NCBI GenBank assembly: GCA_965221795.1 | Contig: OZ244914.1 | Coordinates: forward strand, 744,001 to 808,000 | DNA: 64,000 bases | DNA from: VYFG01 sp965221795 | GTDB lineage: Bacteria; Pseudomonadota; Gammaproteobacteria; Arenicellales; Poriferihabitantaceae | Direction of reading: 5' to 3' | Shown here: positions 18,218-27,343 of the stretch, in pieces | How positions within the stretch are numbered: position 1 is the first letter of the stretch | Layout of the letters: each line of letters opens with the position of its first letter | Position numbers and translations under genes: made by a program | Notes under the pieces: generated by a model | What the model was told of the DNA's origin: nothing | Seen by the model: only the letters and a program-made list of their open reading frames with translations | The model's database searches: none

Positions 18218-18859
18218 ATGAAAGAAACTGACCAAAAGGAAGGTGTTTACAACGTAATCACCAAAGGACTCGGCTTCATCAACCGGGTTCGGAAAGTCGC
18301 CCCAACCGGGGCGGAGCCTTACCTCGCTTGCGAAGTGAGCTTGCTCGAGGGGGTCGCCAGAGACGGCGATTACTCGAAAGTCGAGAAGATCCGGATGGAT
18401 GCGATCGTCAAGGGCAAGCATGCGCAGGAAATTGTCGGCGATCACCTGATGGAGATTGCCGATGACTGCAAGGTGATGGCTGCGGTCTCCTGCGGAGGAA
18501 TGCGACCCGTCGTGTTCACCCGCAAGGATGGCGAGCAGGGGGTTTCCCTGAAAACCGCACTGCTCGGCATTTCCTGGCTCAAGGTCAACGACACCGTCGT
18601 TGATCTCGGACCGGAGCCGGTCGGCACCGACGAGGCCGCTTCGGCAGTTCCTGCATCGCAGGTCGAGGATGAAGCGGAGGCCGACGGCACTCCGGCATTT
18701 GCCGGAGAGCTGGAAGCCGAGCTGGCGGCCACCGGCAGCGTCAAGCTGTCGCAGGATGCCAGCGACTTCAACGAGCGCAAAACCTTCATCAAGGAGGTCT
18801 TGCAGCTTCGCTGGAATCCCGGGCAAGTCGCCTGGGTTCCTCGGGAAGCTTCGGCATGA
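18218..18859 (+). CDS. DUF3577 / STY4534 family ICE replication protein
   Basis: A 213-residue protein. Residues 1-135 match the DUF3577 pattern: YNVITKGLGFINRVRKV near the N-terminus, LACEVSLLEG, then GVSLKTALLGISWLKVND. The second half is acidic, Ala/Glu-rich and low-complexity. Family members are carried by integrative and conjugative elements (SPI-7-like), where STY4534 is annotated as a replication protein; the exact biochemical role is unknown. No relaxase or conjugation gene is nearby, so this is an ICE remnant or a passenger. Followed by a strong terminator. Confidence 0.75.
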   Translation: MKETDQKEGVYNVITKGLGFINRVRKVAPTGAEPYLACEVSLLEGVARDGDYSKVEKIRMDAIVKGKHAQEIVGDHLMEIADDCKVMAAVSCGGMRPVVFTRKDGEQGVSLKTALLGISWLKVNDTVVDLGPEPVGTDEAASAVPASQVEDEAEADGTPAFAGELEAELAATGSVKLSQDASDFNERKTFIKEVLQLRWNPGQVAWVPREASA

Positions 18860-18864
18860 GGTCA

Positions 18865-18896
18865 AGCGATCGTCCTTCGGGACGATCGCTGCTTTT
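18865..18896 (+). terminator. Strong intrinsic terminator after the DUF3577 gene
   Basis: AGCGATCGTCC (18865-18875) and GGACGATCGCT (18880-18890) form an 11-pair perfect stem with a TTCG loop, followed by GCTTTT. Begins six bases past the stop codon. Confidence 0.9.
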
Positions 18897-18911
18897 CCAA
18901 ATTGAATCAAG

Positions 18912-18965
18912 CGGCTGATTGGCCGTGGGCATTGTCCCCGGGTAATGTTCACGGCCAATCAGCCG
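18912..18965. repeat. Long perfect inverted repeat, 16-base arms
   Basis: The arms 18912-18927 and 18950-18965 (CGGCTGATTGGCCGTG and its exact complement) surround a 22-base spacer that can itself pair (CATT/AATG, CCC/GGG). It starts 16 bases after a complete terminator, so it is not needed for termination of the DUF3577 gene. It could be a nicking or recombination site of the ICE remnant, or a protein operator. Confidence 0.8.
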
Positions 18966-19003
18966 TATCCGAAATCAACCGGGAAAAGAAACGAATACAG
19001 CAC

Positions 19004-19102
19004 ATGCAAGGAGATTTCAACTTCATCCAGGGATTAAGCGTGGAATCGCTGATCGGTGGAGAAATGCCGAATATTCCATACCTTTCCCGACTGGCCGCAT
19101 GA
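19004..19102 (+). CDS. Possible 32-residue ORF or gene 5' fragment
   Basis: ATG at 19004 begins MQGDFNFIQGLSVESLIGGE and stops at 19102. The start reads like the beginning of a longer protein that ends early. No family recognised and no clear ribosome binding site, so it may be a chance ORF in the ICE remnant. Confidence 0.25.
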   Translation: MQGDFNFIQGLSVESLIGGEMPNIPYLSRLAA

Positions 19103-19130
19103 ATCCTGCAAACTCTCCTATATAATTCCC

Positions 19131-19220
19131 ATGCGGGGATCCATATTTCGCATTGTTTCTGCCCGTAAGGCCAACCTTAGGGAGGTTAAAAGATATGACC
19201 AAAACGCGCGTCAGGGTTGA
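19131..19220 (+). pseudogene. BrnT toxin C-terminal relic
   Basis: The reading frame FRIVSARKANLREVKRYDQ is the C-terminal signature of BrnT toxins (usually RIISARKA-x-R-R-E-x-x-x-Y). The first about 70 residues are missing; the promoter-like TATATAATTCC (19119-19129) stands directly before it. The relic overlaps the start of the BrnA-like antitoxin gene, as in intact brnTA operons. Confidence 0.65.
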
Positions 19221-19530
19221 TCCCAATGACCCTGGTACCTTCCCTAGGGGGAGAATAGACTTCGCAGTGGTGGATGCCACTAGCGAAGACATGATCGCCC
19301 TTCACCAGAGGGAAGACGAAGACGAGGCTATCAGGGATGCAGCACGTTATGCGCGCCGCATCCGGGAAGGGCTTGGGCTTACGCAGAGTGAATTTGCACG
19401 CCGCATAAACGTGTCAACTGAAACAATCCGTAACTGGGAACAGGGAAAGCGCTGTCCGACAGGTGCAGCACGTGCCTTGCTGAGAGTGCTTGACAGGGAT
19501 CCGGAGACTGTGCTTCGTGCACTGACCTGA
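19195..19530 (+). CDS. BrnA-type / XRE antitoxin, orphaned
   Basis: A 111-residue protein with a C-terminal helix-turn-helix (about 55-105): IREGLGLTQSEFARRINVSTETIRNWEQGKRCPTGAARALLRVLDRDPETVLRAL. The N-terminal part contains the acidic DEDEAIRDAARYARR linker usual for antitoxins of BrnT. The cognate toxin is reduced to its last residues, so this gene is an orphan antitoxin/regulator. The ATG at 19195 overlaps the relic frame. Confidence 0.8.
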   Translation: MTKTRVRVDPNDPGTFPRGRIDFAVVDATSEDMIALHQREDEDEAIRDAARYARRIREGLGLTQSEFARRINVSTETIRNWEQGKRCPTGAARALLRVLDRDPETVLRALT

Positions 19531-19555
19531 TGCGCAAGAACCTGCCGTTCCAACC

Positions 19556-19594
19556 ATGCAGAATCTTCTTGACGAACTGACCGAACTGCTACAG
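19556..19594 (+). pseudogene. Second copy of the Mod N-terminal fragment, cut by IS30
   Basis: Thirty-nine bases identical to 15059-15097, encoding MQNLLDELTELLQ, and then interrupted seven bases later by the left end of an IS30 element. The rest of the gene is not found on the far side of the adjoining elements, so this is a truncated relic. Confidence 0.55.
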
Positions 19595-19601
19595 GCCCCC
19601 T

Positions 19602-20936
19602 TTCCAGTGTGAAGTGCAACACCCCCTAAGCCGCTGGCTGGTGAGGTGAAAAGCTTGCAGTGGGCCAGATGATGGACAACCATCTTGGTTTCTCACCAAC
19701 GGAGGATGGTCATGCCCGTAGGTTACCACCCCCTGACCCCTGTCGAACGATGCCCGATTCACGCCCGGTTGTACAGGGGGTGGTCGAAACGGGAGATGGC
19801 CTGCGACCTCGGACGGGATCCGGCGACGATCTCGCGCGAGACCTCGCGCCACCGTGGGCAACGCGGCGACCGTCACCCGCAAGCTGACGGCAAGGCGACG
19901 GCCCGTCGCCAGGAAGCGTCGGCGGTGCCCCGGAAGAGGACACCCGAGCGCTGGGCGGTGGTCGAGGACCGGCTGCAGGAAGGCGGGAGCCCGGAGCAGA
20001 TCGCGGGCCGGTACCGGCAGCAGGGCGAGGTGATGGCGGGCAAGGAGTGGATCTACCCGCAGGTGCGGGCCGACCGACAGGCGGGAGGGACGCGGTACCG
20101 GTGCCTGCGGCGTCGGGGCCAGAAGCCGAACTGGCGCGGCGGTCGTCATGCCGGACGCGGCCACATTCCCGATCGGATCGACCTTGCGGAGCGGCCTTCG
20201 GTGGTGGCCGAGAAGAGCCGGATCGGCGATTGGGAACTGGAACCGATCATGGGCGCGAAACACCGGGGGGCGCTGGTATCGGCCGTGGATCGGGGCTCGA
20301 AGTTTCCCTTTCTGGAGTGGGTGGAAGGCAAGACCGCGGCGGCAGTGACCGCGGCGCTCACCCGGCGTCTGGGGCCGATCCGGGACCAGGTCCACACCGG
20401 CACGGCGGATCACGGCAAGGAGTTCGCGAGGCATCGGGAGATCGCACCGAAGCTCGATGCGGGCTTTACCTTCGCTACCCCCTACCATTCCTGGGAACGG
20501 GGCCGGAACGAGCATACCAACGGCCTGGTACGCCCGTACTTCCCGAAAGGGACCGACTTCCGCCAGGTGACTGCAGCGCAGGTGCGGGGGGTGGAGGACC
20601 GGCTCAACCGTCGGCCTCGGAAGGTCCTGGGATACCGCACCCCGGCGGAGGTCTTTGCCCGTGGGTTAGCTCCCCCCGGACGCGGCCGGCGGTCCCCCGA
20701 TCGCCCTCCTGGCAGTCCGGTGACCCACCGGAGCGGCCTCTCTCGGCCTCATGGTGCTGGTTTCGTCCTTGCTTTGGCCGATGACTTCGATCAGGATCGC
20801 CGGCCGTCGAGATGGCTGCCATCCGAGGCCGAAAAGAAGCGTTCGCAGCGCGGATTTTGGGTCGCCGCCGCGATCCCTCCCTTCGGGCTACGCCCTCATT
20901 CCGGGATCGCGGCGACTGTTGCACTTCGGAGTGGAA
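19602..20936 (+). mobile_element. IS30 family element, copy 1
   Basis: Bounded by imperfect inverted repeats TTCCAGTGTGAAGTGCAACA (19602-19621) and the complement of TTCCACTCCGAAGTGCAACA (20917-20936), 17 of 20 matching. Length 1335. It has inserted just after a Mod gene fragment, next to a run of C on the left and G on the right. Two related copies lie at 50577 (truncated) and 61766 (frameshifted). Confidence 0.85.
19712..20936 (+). CDS. IS30 family transposase
   Basis: Starts MPVGYHPLTPVERCPIHARL behind GGAGG (19701-19705). It carries an N-terminal helix-turn-helix (RGWSKREMACDLGRDPATISRE) and a DDE core: GDWELEPI and the following VDRG strand, TADHGKEFA, and ERGRNEHTNGLVRPYFPKGTDF with the catalytic Glu, ending near RPRKVLGYRTPAEVF (about 20660). 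No stop codon occurs before the right repeat; the frame continues into the following DruA-IS4 element and stops only at 21604. This is the only copy here with an undamaged catalytic region. Confidence 0.8.
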
Positions 20937-20974
20937 GCGGGGTCCTGAAATTCAATTTATTTCAGGAGTTGGTC

Positions 20975-23240
20975 ATGAAGATCGGCATGCGGGAATTTGA
21001 CCGTCAGTCGATCGAGTGGTTTAAGGGTGCGGTGTCATCGGGGGATTATACCCGTTCTGGTCTAGCTCGGGAGTTGTGCGAGAAGTCCGGGTGGTCCAAT
21101 CATCAAGGAGTTCTGTGCGAAGCCCAGGCTCGCAAGATCCTGCCGAGGCTGGCCTCGGCCCTGTCGGTCGAATTGCCGGAGCCCGGTGGGGTGTTTGCCG
21201 AGCGCAAGGAGCTGAAGTTCCAGGGACCGGTGCCGGAACTTCGGATGAAGCTAGCGGAGCTGGGGGAGCTGTCGGTGGTTTCGGTCAGGCCTGGCGAGTC
21301 GAGTGACTGGCGTGCGATGATGCATTGCTATCATCCCCATGGCGAGCCACAGGTGCCGGGCAAGTGTCTGAAGTACTGGCTCATGAGTGCGCATCATGGC
21401 GTTCTGGGGGGGCTGTCCTATCATGCCGCGAGCTGGCATGAAAGCGAGCGAGATCAATGGATTGGCTGGTCGCAGCGGGCACGGGTTGCACATTTGGACG
21501 AGGTGCTGAACAACACCCGTTTTCTGATCCTGCCCGGGGTTCGGGTATACGGTCTGGCTTCTGCGGCCTTGCGGCGGGCGAGCGAAGGTCTGTGCGCCGA
21601 CTAGCGGGAGCGGTACGGGAGGATGCCGATGTTGGTGTATACTCATGTGGATGGTTCGCATCCGGGCGGGAGTTATCAGGCGGCCGGCTGGGCACGGATC
21701 AGCACGACTTCGGGCCGGCGCTGTGCCGAGGGCCTGCCGAAGCAGGTCTTGGTGCAGGCCCTGCAGCCGGACTGGAAGCGGCAGTTGTGTGCGGAGCCGT
21801 CGCTGCGGTTCCGTCCGGTTGTGGATGTTGCGATGGATGACGAGGTGCACTGGACGGATCTGGAATATGGACGTTCGACGCATCCCGACGGACGCATGGC
21901 GAAGCGCATTTTGTGGATGGGCAGGGCCTGGGACGAGTCGAGTGCCGACGACCTTCCGCGCCTGTTCAAGACGCTCCCGGAACGCCGGGCGGCGTACCGG
22001 TTGCTGTCGAGCGGGCAGGTGAGCAGGAACGACATTCTGGAATCCCATCGTCAATCGACGGTCTCGCGATGTGCGCAGCACGAGGGGGTGCTGTCGGTGC
22101 AGGATTCCACCGCTTTGAATGTCGACACCCGGAAGAAGAGTACCGGTGGCCTGACGAGTATTGGTGGCACTGCCAAGGGTCTCTACGCGCATGCGAATCT
22201 GGCCTGTTCAGATACTGGGAAGGTGCTGGGGGTGCTGGACCTCGATGGTAGTTTCCGTGCCCGGGGTGCGGCGGGGGCCAGGAGCTCAAGGAGTCGGTGC
22301 GCTGGTCGGAGGGTCTTGAGACCGCCTGTGAACTGTCCGACGCGGTTGGGGAGCGGACCCGGGTGGTGTCGGTCAGCGACCGTGAGGAGGATGTCTGGGA
22401 GCGGTTCGACCGGCAGCGCCAGTGTCCTCCCGGGTCGGTCTGCTGGTGCGCAGCAACGGTTCGAGACGGCGCAAGGTGGTGATTGAGGGAGAGGGAACTC
22501 GGGACCTGCGTGCGCATGTGGAAGCCGGTCCAGTGGCTGCAGAGCGGTGGATCGAGATGGATGAACAGGGTGGCCAGCGTGCCCGTGTGGCCCGCACGGC
22601 GAAGGTTTCGCTGCGCATCTCGAAGGTCCGCATCCAGGCACCGGGAAAGGATCAGGACAGTCTGCCGCTGATTGCGGTATCGGCCCGGGAAGATCATCCG
22701 CCGGCGGGGGTGAAGAAGCCCCTGAACTGGCTATTGCTGTGTAGCGAAGGCGAGGCGGATGCTGGGAATGCGCTGCGAATCTGCCAGTGGTACGAGGCGC
22801 GCTGGGGCATTGAAGAGTACTTTCGGGTTCTCAAGAGCGGCACGAAGATCAGCCAGCGTCAGTGTGACGAGGCGGTCGATCTGGTCAAGTGCCTGGCCTT
22901 CGATGCGATCACGGCATGGCGTGTATTCGAGTTGCAACGGCTTGCCAAGAGCGAGCCGGATGAGCTGGCCAGTCGCGTGGTTGACTCGGAAGAGATCGAG
23001 ATCTGCCAGATTTTACTCCGTGATCGGTACCGGACACGGCCATCGCCAGCACCACCGGACCTGACCGTTCACGAATATACGGTTCAGGTCGGCAAACTGG
23101 CCGGATTCCTGCCGACCCGGAGACAGCCCTTGCCAGGCACCAAGCTACTATGGCTGGGAATGGTCGAGTTGCTGGGGGGCATGCGAAGCATCAGAGCCTA
23201 CAAGCGACTGGTAGCCACCCTGGATGACGGTAGTGGATGA
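20975..23240 (+). pseudogene. DruA/DUF4338-IS4 (Tn5-like) fused transposase, broken
   Basis: An ATG at 20975 after CAGGAG starts a DUF4338 domain (about residues 1-250: DQWIGWSQRARVAHLDEVLNNTRFLILPGVRVYGLAS, then YTHVDGSHPGGSYQAAGW). It continues in frame into an IS4/Tn5-type transposase: RILWMGRAWDESSADDLPRLF, VLSVQDSTALNV with the first Asp, VVSVSDREEDVWERF, and the Y-R-EK-type region YEARWGIEEYFRVLKSG. Three lesions inactivate it: a nonsense TAG at 21602 where the family has Trp, and frameshifts near 22270 and 22440. Confidence 0.8.
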
Positions 23241-23272
23241 TGCCGTGTTATGTATGGTATGTCGATAGGATA

Positions 23273-23617
23273 ATGAAGCCGAATAGTGATGAGATTGAAG
23301 TCACTATATTTGGCCTTGGATATGGAGAATGCATGGTTATCCATATTGGCTCTGGGAAATGGGCAATCATCGACTCGTGCGTGGATGATTCGGATGAACC
23401 GGCGTCTCTGACGTATTTACGTAGCTTAGGCGTTTCGGTGGAAACGGATGTAATTTCAGTAAGTGCCAGCCACTGGCATGATGACCATGCCCCGGGGGCA
23501 GTTTTCTTTTACGAAGATCAGGAGACGCATGTTATTGTTTGCCTTCGACTTCCAATAAGGCAAGAATCTGATCTCTCAACTGGATTCGATATACCATCAA
23601 AACCTGTTCGTCAATGA
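23273..23617 (+). pseudogene. Metallo-beta-lactamase-fold hydrolase, truncated
   Basis: The start IEVTIFGLGYGECMVIHIGSGKWAIIDSC and the metal motif SASHWHDDHAPG (HxHxDH type) are those of an MBL-fold enzyme related to ComEC-like hydrolases. After about 85 residues the similarity ends within a 22-base sequence (23498-23519) that recurs at 24025-24046; the remaining frame to 23617 is unrelated. The gene is thus cut by a rearrangement. Substrate unknown. Confidence 0.6.
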
Positions 23618-24046
23618 TGCCATGCTCGTATGCGACAGATTTAACAATGCGGATAAATTCCTTGTTTTCCTTAAAACAACTGTCGACATAATGAGTACAA
23701 ATATCGAATACCTCAAATTCTTCCTTGCCTCTTGCCTGATTAAGCAAACCTCCAGAATTTTCCATTGCCCAACCAACCGCATCCACATGGTCGGATATTT
23801 CCTTGCCTAAATCGTTTAGATGCAAAGGGCTAGAAGATTCCGTCGTATTTTTTCCAGATATGTTAAAAAGTATTTTCTTGATATCATTTCGTACTTCTGC
23901 AAGTCCCTTTTTTAGATCTTCGACTCCATTTTGCAATGAGCCAATGCGTTGATTCGTAGAACCAATCCAAATTCCACCTTTTATCAGGATGATCGCAAAG
24001 CTAACAAGCGCGACAATGTAAAACCAGTTTTCTTTTACGAAGATCA
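23498..24046. repeat. 22-base direct repeat pair
   Basis: The bases 23498-23519 recur exactly at 24025-24046 in the same orientation. The first lies in the truncated MBL gene; the second holds, on the minus strand, the first codons (MIFVKEN) of a small membrane gene. The segment between them contains only that gene. The match marks the junction where the MBL gene was interrupted. Confidence 0.85.
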
Positions 24047-24047
24047 T
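23532..24047 (-). CDS. Single-helix membrane-anchored protein, unknown
   Basis: A 171-residue protein: one N-terminal transmembrane helix (about residues 8-29), a coiled-coil-like stretch (RIGSLQNGVEDLKKGLAEVRNDIKK) and a polar cytoplasmic or periplasmic domain with FEVFDICTHYVDSCFKENKEF and LRDQILALLEVEG. Family not recognised. SD AGGTG precedes the ATG at 24047. AT-rich compared with the flanking IS elements, as for the neighbouring MBL fragment. Confidence 0.6.
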   Translation of the reverse strand: MIFVKENWFYIVALVSFAIILIKGGIWIGSTNQRIGSLQNGVEDLKKGLAEVRNDIKKILFNISGKNTTESSSPLHLNDLGKEISDHVDAVGWAMENSGGLLNQARGKEEFEVFDICTHYVDSCFKENKEFIRIVKSVAYEHGIIDEQVLMVYRIQLRDQILALLEVEGKQ

Positions 24048-24068
24048 CGTTTTTTCACCTGTACTTGC

Positions 24069-24232
24069 TCACTTCACTTCCCGAATGACTGGATTTCCAT
24101 TCGGTTCCAACTTCATCTTGAATTTGCGCTCCCAATCCTTCTGCATAAGAACCGGGATTTCCTTTTCCCGGTTGCGCTCTACCGCATGGACGACAAGGCC
24201 TTCACAGCCAAGCCTGGTTCTTTTTTTTCATG
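24069..24232 (-). pseudogene. Frameshifted small gene upstream of the membrane protein
   Basis: An ATG at 24232 with a good upstream GGGAGA is followed by eight A and closes at once (MKKKNQAWL). Shifting frame after the A-run and again near 24181 gives a plausible chain ending MQKDWERKFKMKLEPNGNP and VIREVK, 21 bases before the next gene. Two one-base corrections are needed, so I treat it as a decayed gene; the evidence is thin. Confidence 0.3.
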
Positions 24233-24489
24233 ACGCGATTCTCCCGCCTGTATGTGATTGATCATGGCGTCAGCCGATCGTAGGTTATCATTTTGACCAC
24301 CATATTACCAAACAAATCATCCAACCGATCTTGCGTGTCGCGCTGACAGCTACCCTGATTCAAGCGGAAGGAAAATTCGTTTTACGTACTTCTGGCAGTG
24401 CTTGCGGCTCCAGTTATGATATATGCCGTGGTATCCCCGTTTCAAGACTGCGTCCATGCCGATAGATAGTCGGCCCTGAAAAAACCTGT

Positions 24490-25951
24490 TTCAGGTAGCC
24501 GCAAGCACCCGCGGTGGGACACTGCCCGACTCGGAGGCCGGCATTTTCCATCGCCCCGTCGTTCCCGGGCGCTCCTGGGCCCTCAAAACGTCGAAAATGC
24601 GGCCTCCAAGGTCCCCAATCCAGCGACCCAAAAACCGCAGCGGACGGCGGATCCGCCGCCGGTGGTGACCGGCACCGCACCGCAGGACATTCCTCCGGTC
24701 GCCCTCCCTTCCCGGGAGCCCGTTCCTTCCCGGATGGCCATCCGATTTCCGATGCCCGATCACGGGCTCCATCGCCTGCCGCCGTCGCCGGCACTGCTTC
24801 CGCCGTCGGGTCCCGAGGCCTCGCCGCGGCCCGGACCGGGATCCGGAAGCCTCGCCCTCGCCATGCCCCCGGTCACCGAGGTCCACGAACCCCTCGTCCA
24901 TCGACCGCCCCGTCCGGCGTCGCACCGGATCCAGAGCGGGCTTCCGCGGTGGTCCGTCATCAGGATTCCCCGCCCGCGCCATCCCGCCCAGGAGGAAGTG
25001 GCTCCGGTGGGGGGTGGCCATGCTCCCCTGGACACCGAATTCGTACCGCCGGTGGGCCTTGCCCTTGCGGATGCACTCCACTTCCGGGGCCTGCCGGCGG
25101 GACCGCGGGTTCCGGCCCTTCGGCTCCGGCGCCCGTACCCGCCGGGCCATCGCCCGTTCGTCCGCAAACGCCGGCTCCAGATCAGGTCTCCCCGCGGTGT
25201 TTCGTTCCCGGTCCTGAACCACCCGGCCCAGGTCGGTCCGCAGACTCTTGACCGGACGGTTCATACGGCGCCGCTGCCGGGCAGGGGCAACCCGGTTCGC
25301 CTGCAGCCGCGCCTGCGGCCCCTGGCGGGCGTCGCGCTGGCGCTACTTCCCCTCATACCGCGGGTACCATTTCACCCGCCGCACCCGGGAACGGTTCCAC
25401 CGCTGGCCATCGGTCGGAAAGGTTACCGCCTGGTCCGGCACGGTCGTATCGACCGTCACCCGCCGCCACGCCCGCGGCTTCCCGGTGCCGCTGGTAAGAC
25501 CGGCATCGATCGTCGCTGGCAGGACCCGCTCGGCCCCGGCCGTCCCGATGCGCGGGCGACACCGCATCCGGCGGCTCGGGTCGACCGGCGCATGGGGCGG
25601 GCAATAGTCCTCGCCGCAAAAGGACTGCCCGTAGGGATTCTCCACCCAACCGGCGACCACCGCCTCGTCCGAGAGTGGGGGCACCGGCTGGAGAGACTCC
25701 CGCCCGACCATCCCACGCGTGGGCTGGCCGGGACTACCACGGTCGGGGCCGTACCGCACACCGAAGGTCTCGTCGAATCGGGACCCGTCCAGGATTCCGG
25801 CCAGGCGAACCCGCGCATGACGCGGATCCAGCCGGTTTTCCAGGCGATTTCGGAACCGATCGTGGGATTCGGTACCCGCACAGGGTCTGGGACGCAGGTG
25901 GTCCTCGGAAATGGCAAGGAAGGGAGCCCCCATGAGTCCAGATCCGGCCAT
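24490..25951 (-). pseudogene. Degenerate IS5 family transposase
   Basis: Minus-strand frames jointly spell an IS5-type transposase: DPRHARVRLAGILDGSRFDE, LSDEAVVAGWVENPYGQSFCGED, GLTSGTGKPRAWRRVTVDTTVPDQAVTFPTD (the first catalytic Asp region), then RPVKSLRTDLGRVVQDRER and the C-terminal motif APEVECIRKGKAHRRYEFGVQGS. Several frameshifts and many GC-biased substitutions (about 70% GC by eye) show it is long dead. The region 24233-24489 before it holds no gene. Confidence 0.75.
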
Positions 25952-26134
25952 TGGAATCCATACTTTCAGGGAATAGATTCCCGCATATTCAGATCGTGAC
26001 CGCTGAATTTGGGATTTTTCAGGATCGACTAGATAAATTGGCTGATCATGTCATCGGCACTGGCTCCGCCCACGTTACCGGCGTCCCAGATCGATTTTCC
26101 CGCTGTCGGCAACGATTGAAACGTACACGCCACC

Positions 26135-27343
26135 TCATGCAGAACGGGTATGGTCGGTATGGAGAAAGGAAGGAAATATCACTTCACGACCCGGCAAAGG
26201 CGCCATGGGAATCATCAGTGCCAACATGAGGGAGCATGCGGCAAAACTTGCCCCACACAAAAATACCAGTGAAGGGGACGTCAACCATACGACTCCCAGA
26301 ATGACTGGTAACACGACTGCCGCAATATGATTGATCGTGAAGGCAACTCCGGCGGAAGAAGCAATATCACTGGGATCGGCAATTTTTTGAAAGTACGTCT
26401 TGATGGCAATCGCCAGGGCAAAGAACAGGTGATCCAGCACATACAACACAGCTGCCAATGTCGCATTCGAGACAAACGCATAGCTGACAAATATCACGAT
26501 CAGCCCGATATATTCAAACACGAGAGCATTACGCTCACCCCAGCGACTCACCAGACGACCAATCATCGGGGCCAGCCAGATATTGAGGGCACAGTTCACC
26601 AGGAACAGCAATGTCAGATTTGCGGCACTGTAGTCGAACTGCTCCACCATCATGAAGCCCGCGAACACCACGAAAATTTGTCTGCGTGCACCGGAAAAGA
26701 ATACCAACAGGTAATACAGCCAGTATCGCCGCCGCAAAATCAACTTCTTGTGTTGGGGATGGCGGGATGCAATAGACGGATAGGCTAGCCAGGCCACCAG
26801 TCCGATCAATACAGTCATGCCACCGCCGGCAAGCAGGACATGGTGATAGGAAAGCGACAACAGTTGGAGACCACCATAAATCAGGCCGAATGCAATCAGG
26901 GAAGCGAAAGAAGCGGCCGCAATCAGGCGTCCTAAAACCAGGGCGGTACGATCCTTGTCGATCCATTGCAAGGCCAGTGAACCTTGTATCGTCTCGAAAT
27001 AGTGAAAGCCGAAGGACATCAGCAACGTGGTGAAATAGAGCCCCATGACAGTAGGCAAGAAGCCTGTCAGGGCGGTACCAATACCCAGCAGGAGAAGAGA
27101 GACAACCGCCAGCATCTGCTCTCGCATCCATAACAGCAGGAAAACCACCGTAAACGCCAGGAATCCCGGCACTTCCCGAATGCTTTGCAGGATGCCGATT
27201 TCCATACCGGTAAATCCCACTACTTCAATGCTGAAATTGTTGATCATCGCCGTCCAGGTAGCGAACGAGAGAGGGGCCGCTGAAGCCATCAGCAACAGCA
27301 ACATTTCCGGAGAGCGCAGACGCAATGCCAAGGATGATTTCAT
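26135..27343 (-). CDS. MFS transporter at the end of the dsr operon
   Basis: A 402-residue, roughly 12-helix permease of the major facilitator superfamily, with the A-like loop between helices 8 and 9 (IGRLVSRWGERNALVFEY). Its ATG overlaps the dsrR stop (ATGA), so it is the last gene of the dsr transcript. Substrate is unknown; the coupling suggests a link to sulfur metabolism such as export of a sulfur compound, but nothing in the sequence proves it. 25952-26134 holds no gene. Confidence 0.82.
   Translation of the reverse strand: MKSSLALRLRSPEMLLLLMASAAPLSFATWTAMINNFSIEVVGFTGMEIGILQSIREVPGFLAFTVVFLLLWMREQMLAVVSLLLLGIGTALTGFLPTVMGLYFTTLLMSFGFHYFETIQGSLALQWIDKDRTALVLGRLIAAASFASLIAFGLIYGGLQLLSLSYHHVLLAGGGMTVLIGLVAWLAYPSIASRHPQHKKLILRRRYWLYYLLVFFSGARRQIFVVFAGFMMVEQFDYSAANLTLLFLVNCALNIWLAPMIGRLVSRWGERNALVFEYIGLIVIFVSYAFVSNATLAAVLYVLDHLFFALAIAIKTYFQKIADPSDIASSAGVAFTINHIAAVVLPVILGVVWLTSPSLVFLCGASFAACSLMLALMIPMAPLPGREVIFPSFLHTDHTRSA

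Noticed and set aside
24069..24232. A8 run after a start codon as a second phase-variable gene
   Set aside because: Restoring the chain needs two separate one-base changes, so decay explains it better than slippage.
24662..25999. Long plus-strand ORF of 445 codons rich in Pro, Arg and Gly
   Set aside because: A GC-rich shadow of the degenerate IS5 transposase on the minus strand; composition is that of an antisense frame.
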